A DNA stretch of 60,000 bases from the NCBI RefSeq assembly GCF_910592395.1, contig NC_088319.1, positions 5,272,001 through 5,332,000 on the forward strand, given 5' to 3'. The stretch comes from Lineus longissimus (taxonomy: Eukaryota > Nemertea > Pilidiophora > Heteronemertea > Lineidae). The notes under the pieces are model-generated. The model ran no database searches. It was given only the letters and a program-made list of their open reading frames with translations, and was not told where the DNA came from. Below are positions 22,637-34,375 of this stretch, piece by piece (the stretch's first letter is position 1; each line of letters begins with the position of its first letter). Both the position numbers and the translations under genes were made by a program.

Positions 22637-25600
22637 TTATAATTTCTTGAAACGCTTGTACCTCGCCAAGTAGCCTTCTACTGCTTCACGTTTATCAGGA
22701 TGTACATATTTGCTACTCAGAAAGTCATGTTTTCGTTTGTTTGTCATCTTCATGTTGTTCTTACATCTATGATGAGCTTCATCCATCAGTCTCTTTGCAT
22801 AGCCTAAAAATAGAAATTGTAATTTATGTAAAGAAATATGTTTAAATAATAATAATATTGAAGTTTTCATAATACTGAAACGAAAGTAATTCTTTTTCAA
22901 TCTGAAGTCTAATATGTTCGCTCCTTTGAAAAATCATGCAAGAAATAATTCATAATGTGGAAAAGTAAGCAATCATTGCAAGAGGGGTAAGGGGTGTATC
23001 AGCTCCTGTCTATAATGTCCCTTCGTTTGGGTACCTACTTGAAACTCTGGTGAGAGTCATTGACACTCTGTATGACACTTGTAGATGACAGCACAGTATT
23101 TTATTGTGGAGAATTATGTTTAATAGCAGTGCTGGGACTGTTTGAGTGGTAATGGGTCTGATCAGAGTTAAGTACATGAACTTATGTGCCTGTTATGTGA
23201 CTTACATGTCCATATGTGCTCTCTTTCCTCACTGGTCGAACAGAATGACCCCCTTCTTCACTTTTGGAAAGAAGACGTCCCACCTCTCTCTTCCCATCTT
23301 TGTTGACTGCCTGCTCCTTCTTGCCATTTTCATTATAATGTAAGGCAGCAATACATAGTCTGAAATCAAACAGAAAAAAAATGAAAATGCACCGTAGGCC
23401 TGTGACAGCGTAGGCCTGTAACAGCTGAAGTAAGCCAGTGACTGGGCAGTGGGTGGCTGGCTTACTTGAACATTTACAGTATGTGGCATTGAAAGTACAC
23501 TGGAACAAACATATTGACCACTTGTGAACCATAGGCATCTTAAAGCCAATAATAGTTATAGTGCCATTCATGTCAACAAAATAAGTTTAAAGTTAAGTAC
23601 GTACTGGTAAACATGTACATGAAGATTGAATTCAGTAGCTAGGGGATATCAGTTTTCATTATTGCACCCCCTCCACTGCCCAACTGTTCAGCATCACTGC
23701 ACTGATTATTTAAATGATTCAAAAACTGTCCTACCTGCTTTCCATGCCATCAGGGAAGAAATGGATCTGTTTTGGTGCGAAATGGTTCACCACACTGTGA
23801 AACGCCTGAATTCCGGATGTCTGTTGTCTACAGGATATCTTTCCAATATCTTTGACTAATCTTGGGGCAGTGATGATTTTGGTCAATTCATTGGACACCC
23901 TTGTTCCTGAAAATGAAAACAAAACTTACCCATACAGCATGAACAATTCACAACTTATGCTGAATATAGAGGTCCCTCACATGAAAATTATTTGCTCAGA
24001 CTTGCTCTACCATTTAACACAGTACACAATTATTGCCATTATTTAGAATTCCTTTTTGCCATTGTGTTATTACCCCCCCCCCCCAAAAAAAAATAGCCTA
24101 GTTTGCTCTTACCATAACATGGAACCCCCCCCCCCCCCAGGAAAATATTCATTAAAATACAATACCTGCAGTAAGCCACTTTTTGCTGTTGCGTCGTCGC
24201 TTTCGAAGTCTACCGTGGCCACACTTGGGGAACAGGTTGCCATGACCTTTGTGGATGTTGTGAAGGTGATTATCCAACGACTTCCATTTGGCAATTATCA
24301 GATCAGATTGACCCTCAGGGGTGTTCGATGCCACATAATAGAGGTGGTTGGTGATGGCCTTACACCACTCTGCAGCTATTTCGCACCCTTTCAGCTTCGC
24401 AATTTTCAGAACCTTCTTCTTCACATCTGGAAAAAAGTAATCCCAATTAACCATTGATTGAATGAACAATTCTGCATGTCTTTTGCTGAACTCAAGAAGG
24501 AAATAAGACATTCATATGACACCCAAGTACCAAGTCATGGATATGCACATTACATGTACTGGTAAACAATATTTGACAATGTCTACATATACAATAGGCC
24601 TACAAGCTGAGATGGAATTTCATTAAGCACTCCGTGCAGGAGGTGAAAGATTCTTGTAGAGTGGCCTGAAATCAATATTTAGTGATTTAATTTTTTTACA
24701 TCCGTATGAAAACATGTAGGCTTCATGTACTTACTTTTGGCAAGATGCCATGCATCAAAGAAATGTGAAGTTCCCCCAAGGTTTTCTCTGAGCCATTTCT
24801 GTATTTGACAATGTCTGTCAGTGATTATCTTGTTAATCGATACATCATTTTCATCAAGGATGCAGCGGATCAGCCCTTCTTTCTCCATATGAACTGAAGA
24901 TTTGACCTCTGTACTCTGGAATGGAAATGTCATGGTACCGGTAAATACAACTTTCATGTGCCATGTTTTGGACCTATGATTTTTCTTTGACTTTGGCAAA
25001 ATTCGACTTCTGTGAGTTCTACTTATTTAGGCAAGGTTTTAATTTACTTGAGACCACTGGCTCAAAAGTATTTACAAACAGCCCTAATGCCTTGTTTCTC
25101 ATTGTTTGTGAGGAAAACCACAGAAAAACTTTTCAATATCAATAATAACTTGGTATAGAGGTGAAAAAAACTTACTTGGACAAGCTCCATGGCTATGATC
25201 TTTTTATTGTCAAGGTCCATGAGGGAATACGATCCATACTTGGCTGAATGGCCAGGTGTATCCGACCTGCCATCACCACCAACGACAAGAGGGGCATCAC
25301 TCTCCTTAACGTCAACTAGTAGTGCATGTTGTTCTTTGCTCCATACTTCTGTCACGGCTGGGCTAAGGTACATGCGCTGGTGATTAAAGTACGTTGTCCT
25401 GGAGAAGGCCTGGCAACCAAACAACTTTAGAAAACGAAGAATTTTGGCTGGTATGCTGCCCGAAAACAGTATGGAACCTGACAAGAGGATGTTTCCTGCT
25501 GGTACCTTGCCACACATCGGTTGGCTGTGCCAAACCCTGGAAGAAGAAATGACCTTACAATGCATATACAATGGAATATCATTTGAGCCATCTGAAATAC

Positions 25601-28504
25601 ATACACATACCGGTAAATTATTTCAAAGAAAGCAGTGCACACTCTAGTAAATCATATGTAATTCACAATGGGCTGTCAGAGTGGCGCATTGGCAACATCG
25701 GCGCCTGTCACCACTGAGGTCCCGAGTTCGATTCCCGGTCGAATCCGGTCACTTATGTGATAGAGAGGCGACTCTTTGACAGCATAGGTGTTCCCGGGAC
25801 TCCGGTTTCCTCCTACATAACAATAGCATCACCCAGTTTAATTAAATGAGAAGCTATAATGCCTTAGTTAGACGCTTGCACTCCTCGAATAATATTTTAA
25901 TCCACAATGCTTATGTACCAGTAATGAGGAAATGATAATTATCAGTCCATATGAAGAGACATAAAAATAGGCTTATTTGACTCAAATGAAAACTATACCG
26001 TACCGTGAAAATCCACATTGACTGTTACTGCAGTGCTGCTCAATCGATATGAAAGTTCCAATCCTTTTGATATGCCCCGATGATTCTGATGAACACACTG
26101 GACATGATGCAAACAAAGTCATCAGACAAGAATGAAAAACGAAATACTTTTCCTCCGAGACTGGGTCTTTGCTGGAAATGAAAATTACAACACATGAAGG
26201 ACAAACAGACAACTGACAATTTGATACTAGCACATCTGAAACAAAATCGTCCTCAATCTGGTATTCCTGCCAAAACAAAATACATGTAGCTGTTCAGTAG
26301 TAGAATCTGAGAAAACCCATTTGCTGTAGTTCAACATAAAATCTTTGTTATTATTCTTAACTTTCAAAGGAAACAGTCAGCAGCACTTACTTTACTTTAT
26401 TCTGCCAATCTTCGAATTCCCTTTCATCACAATCATCAGATTCATCAGCTGAATTTGGTTCATAATCTGGATCAACAGAATCATGCATTTCATCCTCTGT
26501 CGCCATGACCGAGTCGTCATCAGTTTCAACAGGCATGGCAGTACCACTACAAACATCTGGCTCCAGTGGTGGATCTGGCAAGTCACAGCCCTGGGGACAA
26601 TTGCACGTACATTTACATGTATCAGTTTGAGTTCCTGAAAACACAGAAAAGGCCAATGAAAAACACAGTGAATGGAGAAACTGGTCCAGCTACCACCACC
26701 ACCACAATATAGGGGCAACATTATATTAAGCCTACATGCATAATGCCATAATTGAAGAATTGCACCATCTATACCAGAATACATCCTCATGTCCATACAT
26801 CCTCATGTCCATGTTGTCCAAGACAGTTGCTTTGCTAGTACTAAATCCCAAGATTAACTCAGTTCACTGTCCACAGCGGATTGGCACTTAACTGATTCTG
26901 TTATGACAACAACCTCCTCAGGAATTGATTATAACAAAAAACCCAGAGAATTGACACTGTGATTGGCAAATACATGTATATTAACCACTTGTGAATTCAT
27001 GAAATTTACAAAGACTTTACACTTACAGCTCAGCTGTGGTTTTGGAGGGGCAAGATTTTTTTCATCCATTGTGCATGTTTCATATATTGCAAAGAAATCT
27101 TAAAATTACCTTGTGAAAAAGTGTTTGGCATAACTTGTACGTGAAAGGAACGATAAGACGTTCTCTTAGTCTGCACGTATTGATCCACAAGCTCTGGCTG
27201 AAATACAAAAATTTGAGATTAGAATGAGGAATATCATTTCAGACACAAAATATACCATGTGCTGGCCTACATGATGTGTACTGCACTGAACATGACATGA
27301 CAACAATGCTCCACAAATTCAAGTATAGCTGTTATTGACACCAATCAGACAAATGTCAGACTGCAATTACTTGATATCATTCTTTTCCTGATAGTGATGT
27401 CAATGTGTGATGATGGCAGTATTTGATTGAGACAACTCTAGGGAAAAAAAGAAATGAGTGGGATGGCCATGTTTCTTACCAACTTTGTCATGTTTGTATC
27501 ATTGCATTCTATCTCCATCGCCTCTGAGTCTGCCTCACATGATGATGGGCCTGGTACTGGTGATGATGGTGCTGTAGTGGAATCAGCTGACTCAGTAATT
27601 CCAGAACTTGGAAGTAATACTTCCATGGCTTCTTTGACCCTCTGAAATGGAACAGGGGTAAGGTCATAAATAATAAATTTATTGGCTTAACTCAACTGCA
27701 GTATCCCCCCACCATGGGTAAGGGTTAGAGTTAGTTGCCTATATTTTTCCCATACATAAATTCTAATACATTTCACACTCAATGGTTGGGGATAATGCAA
27801 ATATGCCCCCCCCCCCCTCCTCCCATTCCACACACTCACATGACATTGTGTGTTTACTTGTCTGACAATGACTTTAGTCTAAGTACAAGTAGTAGGCTAG
27901 GGCCTAGGCCTAGCTAGGCTATGCTAGAGCTATGCTAAGTTAAAGTAAGTTAAAGTTGGCGAACTAGACTAAATCATGAAATAAATACAATGAAATATAG
28001 AATAATGTATGATGATGCCCGTACCTTTCTCCTGTCTTTTTTGGTTGCCCAAGGTCTAGAAGTTGGGGGTCGTCTTGGGGTTGAACCACCGGCGAAGGAA
28101 GAAACAGAAGGCCTAACGTTAGGACTAGGGGTGCCATGGGTTGGTCTTTTGGGGAAGAGGTCCGGATTTGGCTTGGCCTTGGGCACTAACCTCCACGAGA
28201 TTTTTCGAGCCGCCTCTAGACCCTTATCCTCCAACATAATCCTGATTTGCATCCAGTTATCGATTTGGTCCCGATCGAAATGGTCGCCACAAAGCCGTGA
28301 TGTGCCTTTGACGAACTTGAAATCCTGGCGAGTCCTCCGAACTGCTTTGCACCAAAAATCGAATCTTTCCGGCGACTTCTCACGGGCAGGAAACTCGAAC
28401 ACTCCAACACCATCCTTTAATTTCGATTTATCGCAGCCCCAAGCGGCACAGCGAGTTCCCCCATCTCTCCTCTGCCTCTTCGGCCTCTCATTAAACTCCT
28501 GCAT
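22637..28504 (-). CDS. THAP-domain Kolobok transposase, 11 exons, apparently intact
   Basis: Exons with GT-AG borders: about 28504-28025, 27641-27480, 27197-27110, 26634-26391, 26266-26004, 25536-25176, 24915-24735, 24426-24166, 23906-23735, 23359-23206 and 22803-22637; about 840 codons with no stop seen. Exon one holds a THAP zinc finger (CAAWGC, a central FW.KAV, CGDHF), which binds DNA. Exon four is Cys-rich then acidic. Exon five carries further Cys pairs (CPSC, CPVC). Exon six has WHSQP, YFNHQR and GGDGRSDTPG, the first catalytic Asp. Exon seven has ITDRHCQIQKW (second Asp) and HFFDAWHLAK. Exon eight contains CKAITNHLYYVA and GHGNLFPKCGHG. Exon nine has the TSGIQAFHSVVNHFAPK block. Exons ten and eleven end with LCIAALHYNEN and a basic tail. 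Expected activity is cut-and-paste at TTAA in the nucleus. Confidence 0.8.
25670..25830 (+). mobile_element. tRNA-derived SINE in a Kolobok intron
   Basis: A tRNA-like head has an A-box-like cagagtggcgcattggc (25678-25694) and a B box gagttcgattccc (25734-25746). A unique body with cgggactccggtttcctcc follows. It lies in the intron between the exons ending 26004 and starting 25536, so it entered after or with the Kolobok element. It is not a functional tRNA because there is no proper acceptor or anticodon fold. Confidence 0.6.
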
Positions 28505-28609
28505 TCACGATTTTGAATAGAATATCGGCACACAATAGCAAAATAGTCGCGACCCAGATATCAATATCACTGCTTTGTTAACATAAAATGGACGATCTTG
28601 ATACAATGG

Positions 28610-28628
28610 ATACATGCCGTGACGTCAC
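28610..28628 (-). promoter_or_regulatory. Subterminal CRE-like inverted repeat, right copy
   Basis: This is the exact complement of the 19 bases at 20157-20175, with TGACGTCA at its centre. It lies about 105 bp upstream of the transposase ATG at 28504. Together the two copies give each convergent gene the same promoter-proximal site. Confidence 0.5.
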
Positions 28629-29782
28629 TTGTCCGATGGTGGCGCTGCAGTCTCACTCTTAGCAGACGATGTTTTCAGCCAGTTTTGCAGTGTCTAAAGT
28701 CCCGTCATTTGGGTTAAAATAATTTGATAAACAAGGGGCGAAGTGTTTGAGAGAGTTGTTTATTGTACAAAGCATCAAATACAAGCAATAATTGCATGGT
28801 AAAAAACCACCGGTCCTTCCCTTTAAGGCGTGACCTTGACATAGAAAATAGGCCTTAACTCCTGAACAAGTAGGTCCATTGACACAAATTTGGTACCATT
28901 CGCTTGGGGAGAAGATTTCCTTTCCAACAATATGTAACACAATGACCTTCCTAGGTCATGACTTTTTCAAGGTCATTTAATGTGACCTTGACATTTGACC
29001 TAATTTTTCGGGCAATGAGTATTTTTCGATTTTTTTAAAACTTATGTCAGAGCTAAAACATATACCTAAGCACACGTGATCAAAAATTCAAGTTGGAGAA
29101 TTCACAGGTTAGGAAGATATTTAAGAAAGACTGATTGGTGTATGGGATAATAAGGACAAAACGCAGACGATTACTCTATTGTAAGCACCCACGTGTTTTA
29201 TTGATAACTTGTACACGAATATGATAAAACACTTCCAGTTTGTATGATCCGTGATAAGATTCTTCAGCATGAAAGCATTGAAGATGAAGTTTATCAATGA
29301 TGGGTTACATTTTCTTGGCGATTAACCAAATTTTTGTAACATGAAAACTTGCCTTTTTGGACATAGGGCCTATTACTGAGCACTCTGGGGGAATTCTGGA
29401 TATATTGGTATTTTAGCTCATCTGGAAGGGGGATTAAGTCTTAATTGCTTGTCCGGCATCTGAACGTATATCTGTTCGTCAACAATGGTGGCACGTATGC
29501 TCATCATCGAGTCTAGAAAGTTGAAACTTGGTGTGTGGGTGTCTTATGATAACATGACTTGGCATACCAGAAATCATCGCAACTTGACCTACTTTCTAGG
29601 CTCTAATATAGGCGGCCAACTTTTTCATTATTGGAATTATTGCTTTTAAAACGATTAAGACTACTGTTAAATGAATAGTTCACTATTAACGTCTCTCTAC
29701 GTTGCCATACAATATCACTGGTGCCCCATCAGTGCAGACAGACACAAACTAAAATGCCGAACAGTCAACACCCAACAAGCTA

Positions 29783-32454
29783 CTGCTCAGCCTTGAGAAC
29801 TTTTACTCTCCTATTTGCCGATGCGGTGGAATAACGTTTCACCAGTAGCTTGTTTGGCTGATCCACTGGACTGAAGGCATGTAGTTTCTGTGTACCAGAC
29901 ACTGTGATAGCATTCTCGAGTCTTGGCTTCATCCTGGTCTCATGTTCAGCAATGTCAGTTTTGGGACAAAATACTGTGATTATCCCGTCTAGGTTATCCC
30001 TGGCCCATTCATAGAGCTGATATGGGGTCTGAATTTGGTTATCAAGTGGCCTTTGAAGACTAGCCCTCGTTGCAAGTCTTTTAAGTGTACCACCAATTCC
30101 GTCACAAGGCCCTTTGCCATGTGCTGTGGCAAAAAAATGCCATTCTGCTGGCATACCATAGTCTTCTTCGTGACAACTGAGATTAGCAAAGTTTTTGCGA
30201 TTTTTGTACTGTGCAGCAGCACCGTCGGAGAAATAGAAAACCCGTGTTAGAATGACCTTAGATTTGATGATTGGCATCAACTCCTTCTGGAAGAAACTGA
30301 CAGCAACTGTATCATGTGTCAGGTAGTCCGAAACCATAACACAACTGATACTATGAATGATACCATTCTCTTTGTAATATACCACAGAAGGGTGGAGCGT
30401 GGCCTGCTGATTGGTCCAATAATACCCTTGGGCAGCATCCTGTATTACAAATCCATAATTCTCACTGAAATCACCGAGAACAATCACCTCATCGTCATTC
30501 AACAGCTCCTTTAGCTTGACCAAATAGTCAGCCTGCTGTTTTGCAATGAAATCATTAGGGCGCAGAATCTTCAGTTTTTCACAGAGAATGTCACAAAAGT
30601 CATCAATGTCACTTTCCATGGTCACAAGCTCGCATCTGTCTGTGCTCACCCATTGTTTATAAGTCATCGTCTCAATGCCTTTGTCTTCTAGTTCCAGTAA
30701 CAGTTTCTCCTTCACACCATCAACCCCGGGGCAGAATTTACATTCACCTAAGAAGCACTCGGGCCTACCAGGGTTACATGCCATTTCCGTTAGAAAGTGC
30801 TGGTATGTTTTTGTACCAGTACCCAATAAACTCAACATGAGTTTGCAGTTCTGGTGTATGGTGCAAACACAAACATTGTGTGTCCCTGAAGCACCTGCAA
30901 GAACACATTCCTTGGGTCTGAATTCCGCAAACTTAGAAAAACCCACATTCATTCCTGGAGTTTCGGATTTAAAATGTGTGTATGCCTCCTTGAGATTACA
31001 CAAAACCAGTCGTTTTTGAACCGGTTTTCTCTTGCCTTCCATCTCGAAATATATTGATTTGAAGTCTTTTTTCCCTGGCATAACACGACTAACTGAGTCT
31101 GACAAATAAAAATCACGAATAGCCTGGATAACTTCTTCACTTAGTCTTCTCCCAAGTTTTGCATTTGGTGATGCCATCACGCCTTGATCTTCCTGTAGTT
31201 TCTTTGCTGTACTTGCCATCCAGTTAGTTACATTGAACTCCTTTTCAATTCGTTTGATACTCCAACATTTAGGAAGAAGTGTGAGCATTTGAATTTTCTC
31301 ACTCCGTTTGGCATGAGGAAATTTGTCTTTCAGTTGAACCGCAATCATCTCGTAATCATCTCGGTCTAGATGCATCTGAAATGCATCTCGGACACCGGCC
31401 TGAAGCTGATCTAACTTTCGTTTACCATATCCATGAAGTTTCAGTCTTTTAGGATCCATGGGAGTTTCACCAATGGCATTAAACGCACTATTAATCGTTG
31501 GTAGGGCTACTTGTTCAATCATTGAAGTGCTGGCTGTAGGCATAATGGCGGGATCATCCATCTCGGCTGTTAGGTCACCTGCAAATTATAATCAAAATCC
31601 AGTTTAATTCAAACATTCATGCTTTGAAAAGAGTTTGATTGAACTCTTTCCATTTTCATTTGCATTTTCCACAGAACTACCCGGTAATGTTTCAAAGAAC
31701 AATTAACACTTTTGCTTCGAACGTAAAACAAAACGTTTGCTTCCGTAAGCTGCTGGGAGGACATTTAAAGAAGTTTTACAAAGACATTGTTCATGGGTCC
31801 AGTTAGAAATTTTTATGCAAGGTTTTAAAAAATATGCAAGGTTTTAAAAAAGATGACAACATATCAATACCGTAATTTCTAATATAGTACCTGTTCAATA
31901 GCAGAGCTTAGCTTATGGAAGTTGAAGAAATATAACAAACACGTGCAACACAAGAGATCTAACAGAGCTGATTTAAGGCTTTGGTGTTTGTCACATGCAG
32001 AATTCTAATAAACTTGCAAATTCTAACCTTGGCTACTGCTTTCACTCTCCGGCTCCAAGGTATTATCAGGTGAAGGGGGCCTAGTATCATTGTGCTTTGA
32101 AACTTTCTGACGACAGGTTGGACACAGTTTTTTCCCTGGTATAAGTTGGAGACTATGGTGGAGTCTTGCCAATTGTAAGGTGATCACACGCAAGCCTTTC
32201 TTAACCATCTTCTCTCCGTGACTCCCAAAAGGATCCAAACATTGTTGTTCATTACATGTGTAAAGTCTTAAGAACCTGTCCCAGTGATAATCACATATGG
32301 ACGTCACTGGAACATCGGCAGTAAGTCCACATCTGAGCTGCAATATCTCCTGCTCATCCTCATTTGGGTCATGGAAATTGTTCGATTGTTGAGGGGGGCA
32401 TTCTTCTGTCAGAGATTTTCCAATAGAACATACTTTCTGATTTGAAGAGAACAT
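29783..32454 (-). CDS. Sola-like transposase, two exons, apparently intact
   Basis: Exon one (32454-32028) starts MFSSNQKVCSIGKSL and encodes a zinc-rich module (LRCGL, SICDYH, CLDPFGSH, CPTC). Exon two runs from an acceptor (ataatttgcag) at 31578 to about 29783 with one long open frame of some 600 codons. It contains FSKFAEFRPKECVLAG, CVCTIHQNCKLML, VIVLGDFSENYGF (likely first catalytic Asp), ATLHPSVVYY, FYFSDGAAAQYKN (likely second Asp), and WHFFATAHGKGPCDGIGGT. These blocks recur in multi-copy invertebrate proteins and are shared with the protein at 49139-51041. The 4-bp target duplication points to Sola. It lies between the two inverted repeats of its element. The reading frame looks functional, but the left repeat is now split by nested elements, so mobility of this copy is doubtful. 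Confidence 0.75.
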
Positions 32455-33347
32455 CTTTTTGGCATAACAAAATTTTAATCTAGTGATGCAGCTACAATAA
32501 AATTATAAGGCCATGAACTTGGAACACAGTTCCTCGAAATGTGATTTCCGGGAAATCCTAATACTAAGCACAGTACGATAACTGCAGCATACACTACACC
32601 ACTCTTTCTTCAGTATCTCGTGAACCTGTTGATTCTCCAAACTGAAATTTAGCACACATAATCATCTGTTCATCTTCTTGCCCGTAATGAAATTTCATTA
32701 AAATCAAAGAATACTCATTGCCCGAAAAATTAGGTCAAAGGTCAAGGTCACATTAAATGACATTGAAAAGGTCATGACCTAGGAAGGTCACTGTGTTACA
32801 TATTGTTGGAAAGGAAATCTTCTCCCCAAGCCAACGGTACCAAATTTGTGTCAATAGATCTACTGGTTAAGGAGTTACGGCCTATTTTCTATGTCAATGT
32901 CACGCCTTAACGTAAAACCCACGAAAATTTAAAAGTGCTCTAAATCCGCGAAAATTAATGGGAACGAGCTGAAATTTGGTGTGTCGTAGTTTCTCTAGGA
33001 TGCCAACCTGCATGTGAAATTTCATCAAATTCAGAGGGGGTGCGGAAAAAAATTGAGTGGTTTGGCGTGGAATGACCCACATCAGATAGCGCATGCACAA
33101 TAAACAGGTACACATCGCGCGCCATCTGTCGCCGGGTTTTGTAACTGGCAATTGCCGAGCTTATTGCGTATCCACCTACTCAAAAGCCTGGGTGACACCC
33201 GTGTCTGAATTAGACCCGGCGAGCTCAGCGGATCTAATAACCCCGGGGTTTTTAAACACGGGTCTATTAGGCACGGCAATTAGATAGGTGTATACACAAG
33301 AAACCTGGGGTTCGGGTGGGTTTGGGATAGGTGTAACCACGACTTTA

Positions 33348-33876
33348 GGGCACACAAATATACAGAGGTCACTTTTTGCCACCAAAAAGTGAAATTACCC
33401 CCTTTTTACAGAGCACCATGCACCCTCAGTAACAATTGAAGAAATATGGCTGAAATTGTCACTCAGCATCTCTTGAGTCAGTGGTTTTTGTGGCTAGTTT
33501 CCGTATTAACCCTTTTCGCAAGTGAATTGTTTATGAGATCTAAGGTAAATAAAAGTGCTTCTTTTTGCCCTTTAGTTCCAATATTGCCACCAGGTGGCAG
33601 CCTACAGCCAAATCTTCCAACAAATAAGTTTGGGTCAAATCTGAAGGGGTCATGAATCACCACCTGCCTGAATCTAATGAAAACTGGCTCTTAAAAAACA
33701 CTACAAGGAGTTGAGGGGTGGCAGCAAGGTGGTAGATGTGATTGTAAATCAAGTCATTAGTGGTGCCCTCCAGATAGGTAGGACACAACAGAGGCTCGAC
33801 CAGGTCAGTTGAGCCAAATATATTTTGATGGTAAGATATCAAATCAAGTGCACAGTTGATGAAATAACCAACTCAC
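33348..33876. other. No gene seen
   Basis: Spacer between the outer Harbinger-like end and the split exon. Short frames only. Confidence 0.4.
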
Positions 33877-34079
33877 ATGGATCCTGTTTCTTCTATGAGC
33901 CATGCTATGACTTTCTTAACTGGGGAAACCCTGGCTACATTGGGAAAATCCCACTCGGCAAGGTGTGCAAGCAGTACATCTTTTGAAGGTTGCCTGTACT
34001 TTCCGGAAAGTTGGAAACCTGGAAACCTGAAAAGCTTGGAAACCTGGAAACCTGGAATGTGAACTTGGTCTTCCTGCTA

Positions 34080-34345
34080 GGTGCATGGCGCTTGTCATTC
34101 AGCTGTATCATTTAAAGGGCTCCCTGGCTGGATGGATGATGTAACAGTACCCGCTAGACGGCGCTTGTCATCCAGCTCTGTCAGTTAAAGGGATCTTTGG
34201 CTGGATGGAAGATGTAACAGGGTACTTCCTGCTAGGTGGTGCTTGTCATCCAGCTGTATCATTTAAAGGGATCTTTGGCTGGATGGAAGAGGTATCAGGA
34301 TACCTGCTAGGTGGCGCTTGACATAACAGGGTACTTCCTGCTAGA
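34080..34345 (+). repeat. Tandem array in the left arm of the MULE-like element
   Basis: About three to four divergent units of roughly 80 bp. Each contains a phrase like gctaggtggcgcttgtcatcc, then agctgtatcatttaaaggg, then atctttggctggatgg and aacagggtacttcc. The same units, inverted, form 38190-38480. Confidence 0.75.
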
Positions 34346-34375
34346 TGGCGCTTGTCAATAACCTGTGTAGGTAAA

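Larger units (their letters stand above)
19972..28822. mobile_element. Complete two-gene Kolobok transposon, TTAA-flanked
   Basis: The element starts AGGGAAGGACC (19972) and ends with its exact complement (28822). It is bounded by TTAA at 19968-19971 and 28823-28826. The homologous Sola arm carries a single TTAA at 32907-32910, which is the empty site. Subterminal inverted similarity includes tcgtc.tccgctaa, cagcgccacca and GTGACGTCACGGCATGTAT. Inside are two convergent genes, a P2RX7_C gene on plus and a THAP-transposase on minus, whose ends lie about 30 bp apart. An intron carries a SINE. TTAA target, THAP domain and transposase type all agree with the Kolobok superfamily. Confidence 0.9.
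18861..33078. mobile_element. Sola-like DNA transposon 1, with two elements nested in its left inverted repeat
   Basis: The ends are GGGTCATTCCACGCC at 18861 and its complement ending at 33078. Each is flanked by ACAT (18857-18860, 33079-33082), a 4-bp target-site duplication. The inverted repeats are about 490 bp. The left arm is found in three pieces (18861-18874, 19804-19971 and 28827 to about 29145) because of the nested insertions; the right arm is about 32585-33078. Without insertions the element is about 4.4 kb and encodes one apparently intact two-exon transposase. The ends share GGGTCATT and the same ACAT/ATGT-type target with the element at 48081-52985. Assignment to Sola rests on the 4-bp target and the transposase type. 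Confidence 0.75.
18196..33344. mobile_element. Harbinger-like non-autonomous element, interrupted by a Sola-like element
   Basis: The outer ends are inverted repeats: AGCCGTGGTTACACCTATC at 18196 and, on the complement, AGTCGTGGTTACACCTATC ending at 33344. Both are flanked by TTA (18193-18195 and 33345-33347), the 3-bp TTA/TAA target preferred by PIF/Harbinger elements. Inverted similarity extends inward (cccggcgac..agatg near 18317 and 33130). Removing the inner element and its duplicated ACAT leaves about 920 bp. It encodes only a Myb/SANT-like remnant (18595-18750). This is the oldest layer of the nest. Confidence 0.65.

Noticed and set aside
25670-25750. tRNA gene in the Kolobok intron
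   Set aside because: Arms and acceptor stem do not pair, and the sequence continues into a SINE body.
30035-31019. Plus-strand coding regions opposite the Sola-like transposase
   Set aside because: They are antisense shadows of a long conserved minus-strand frame.
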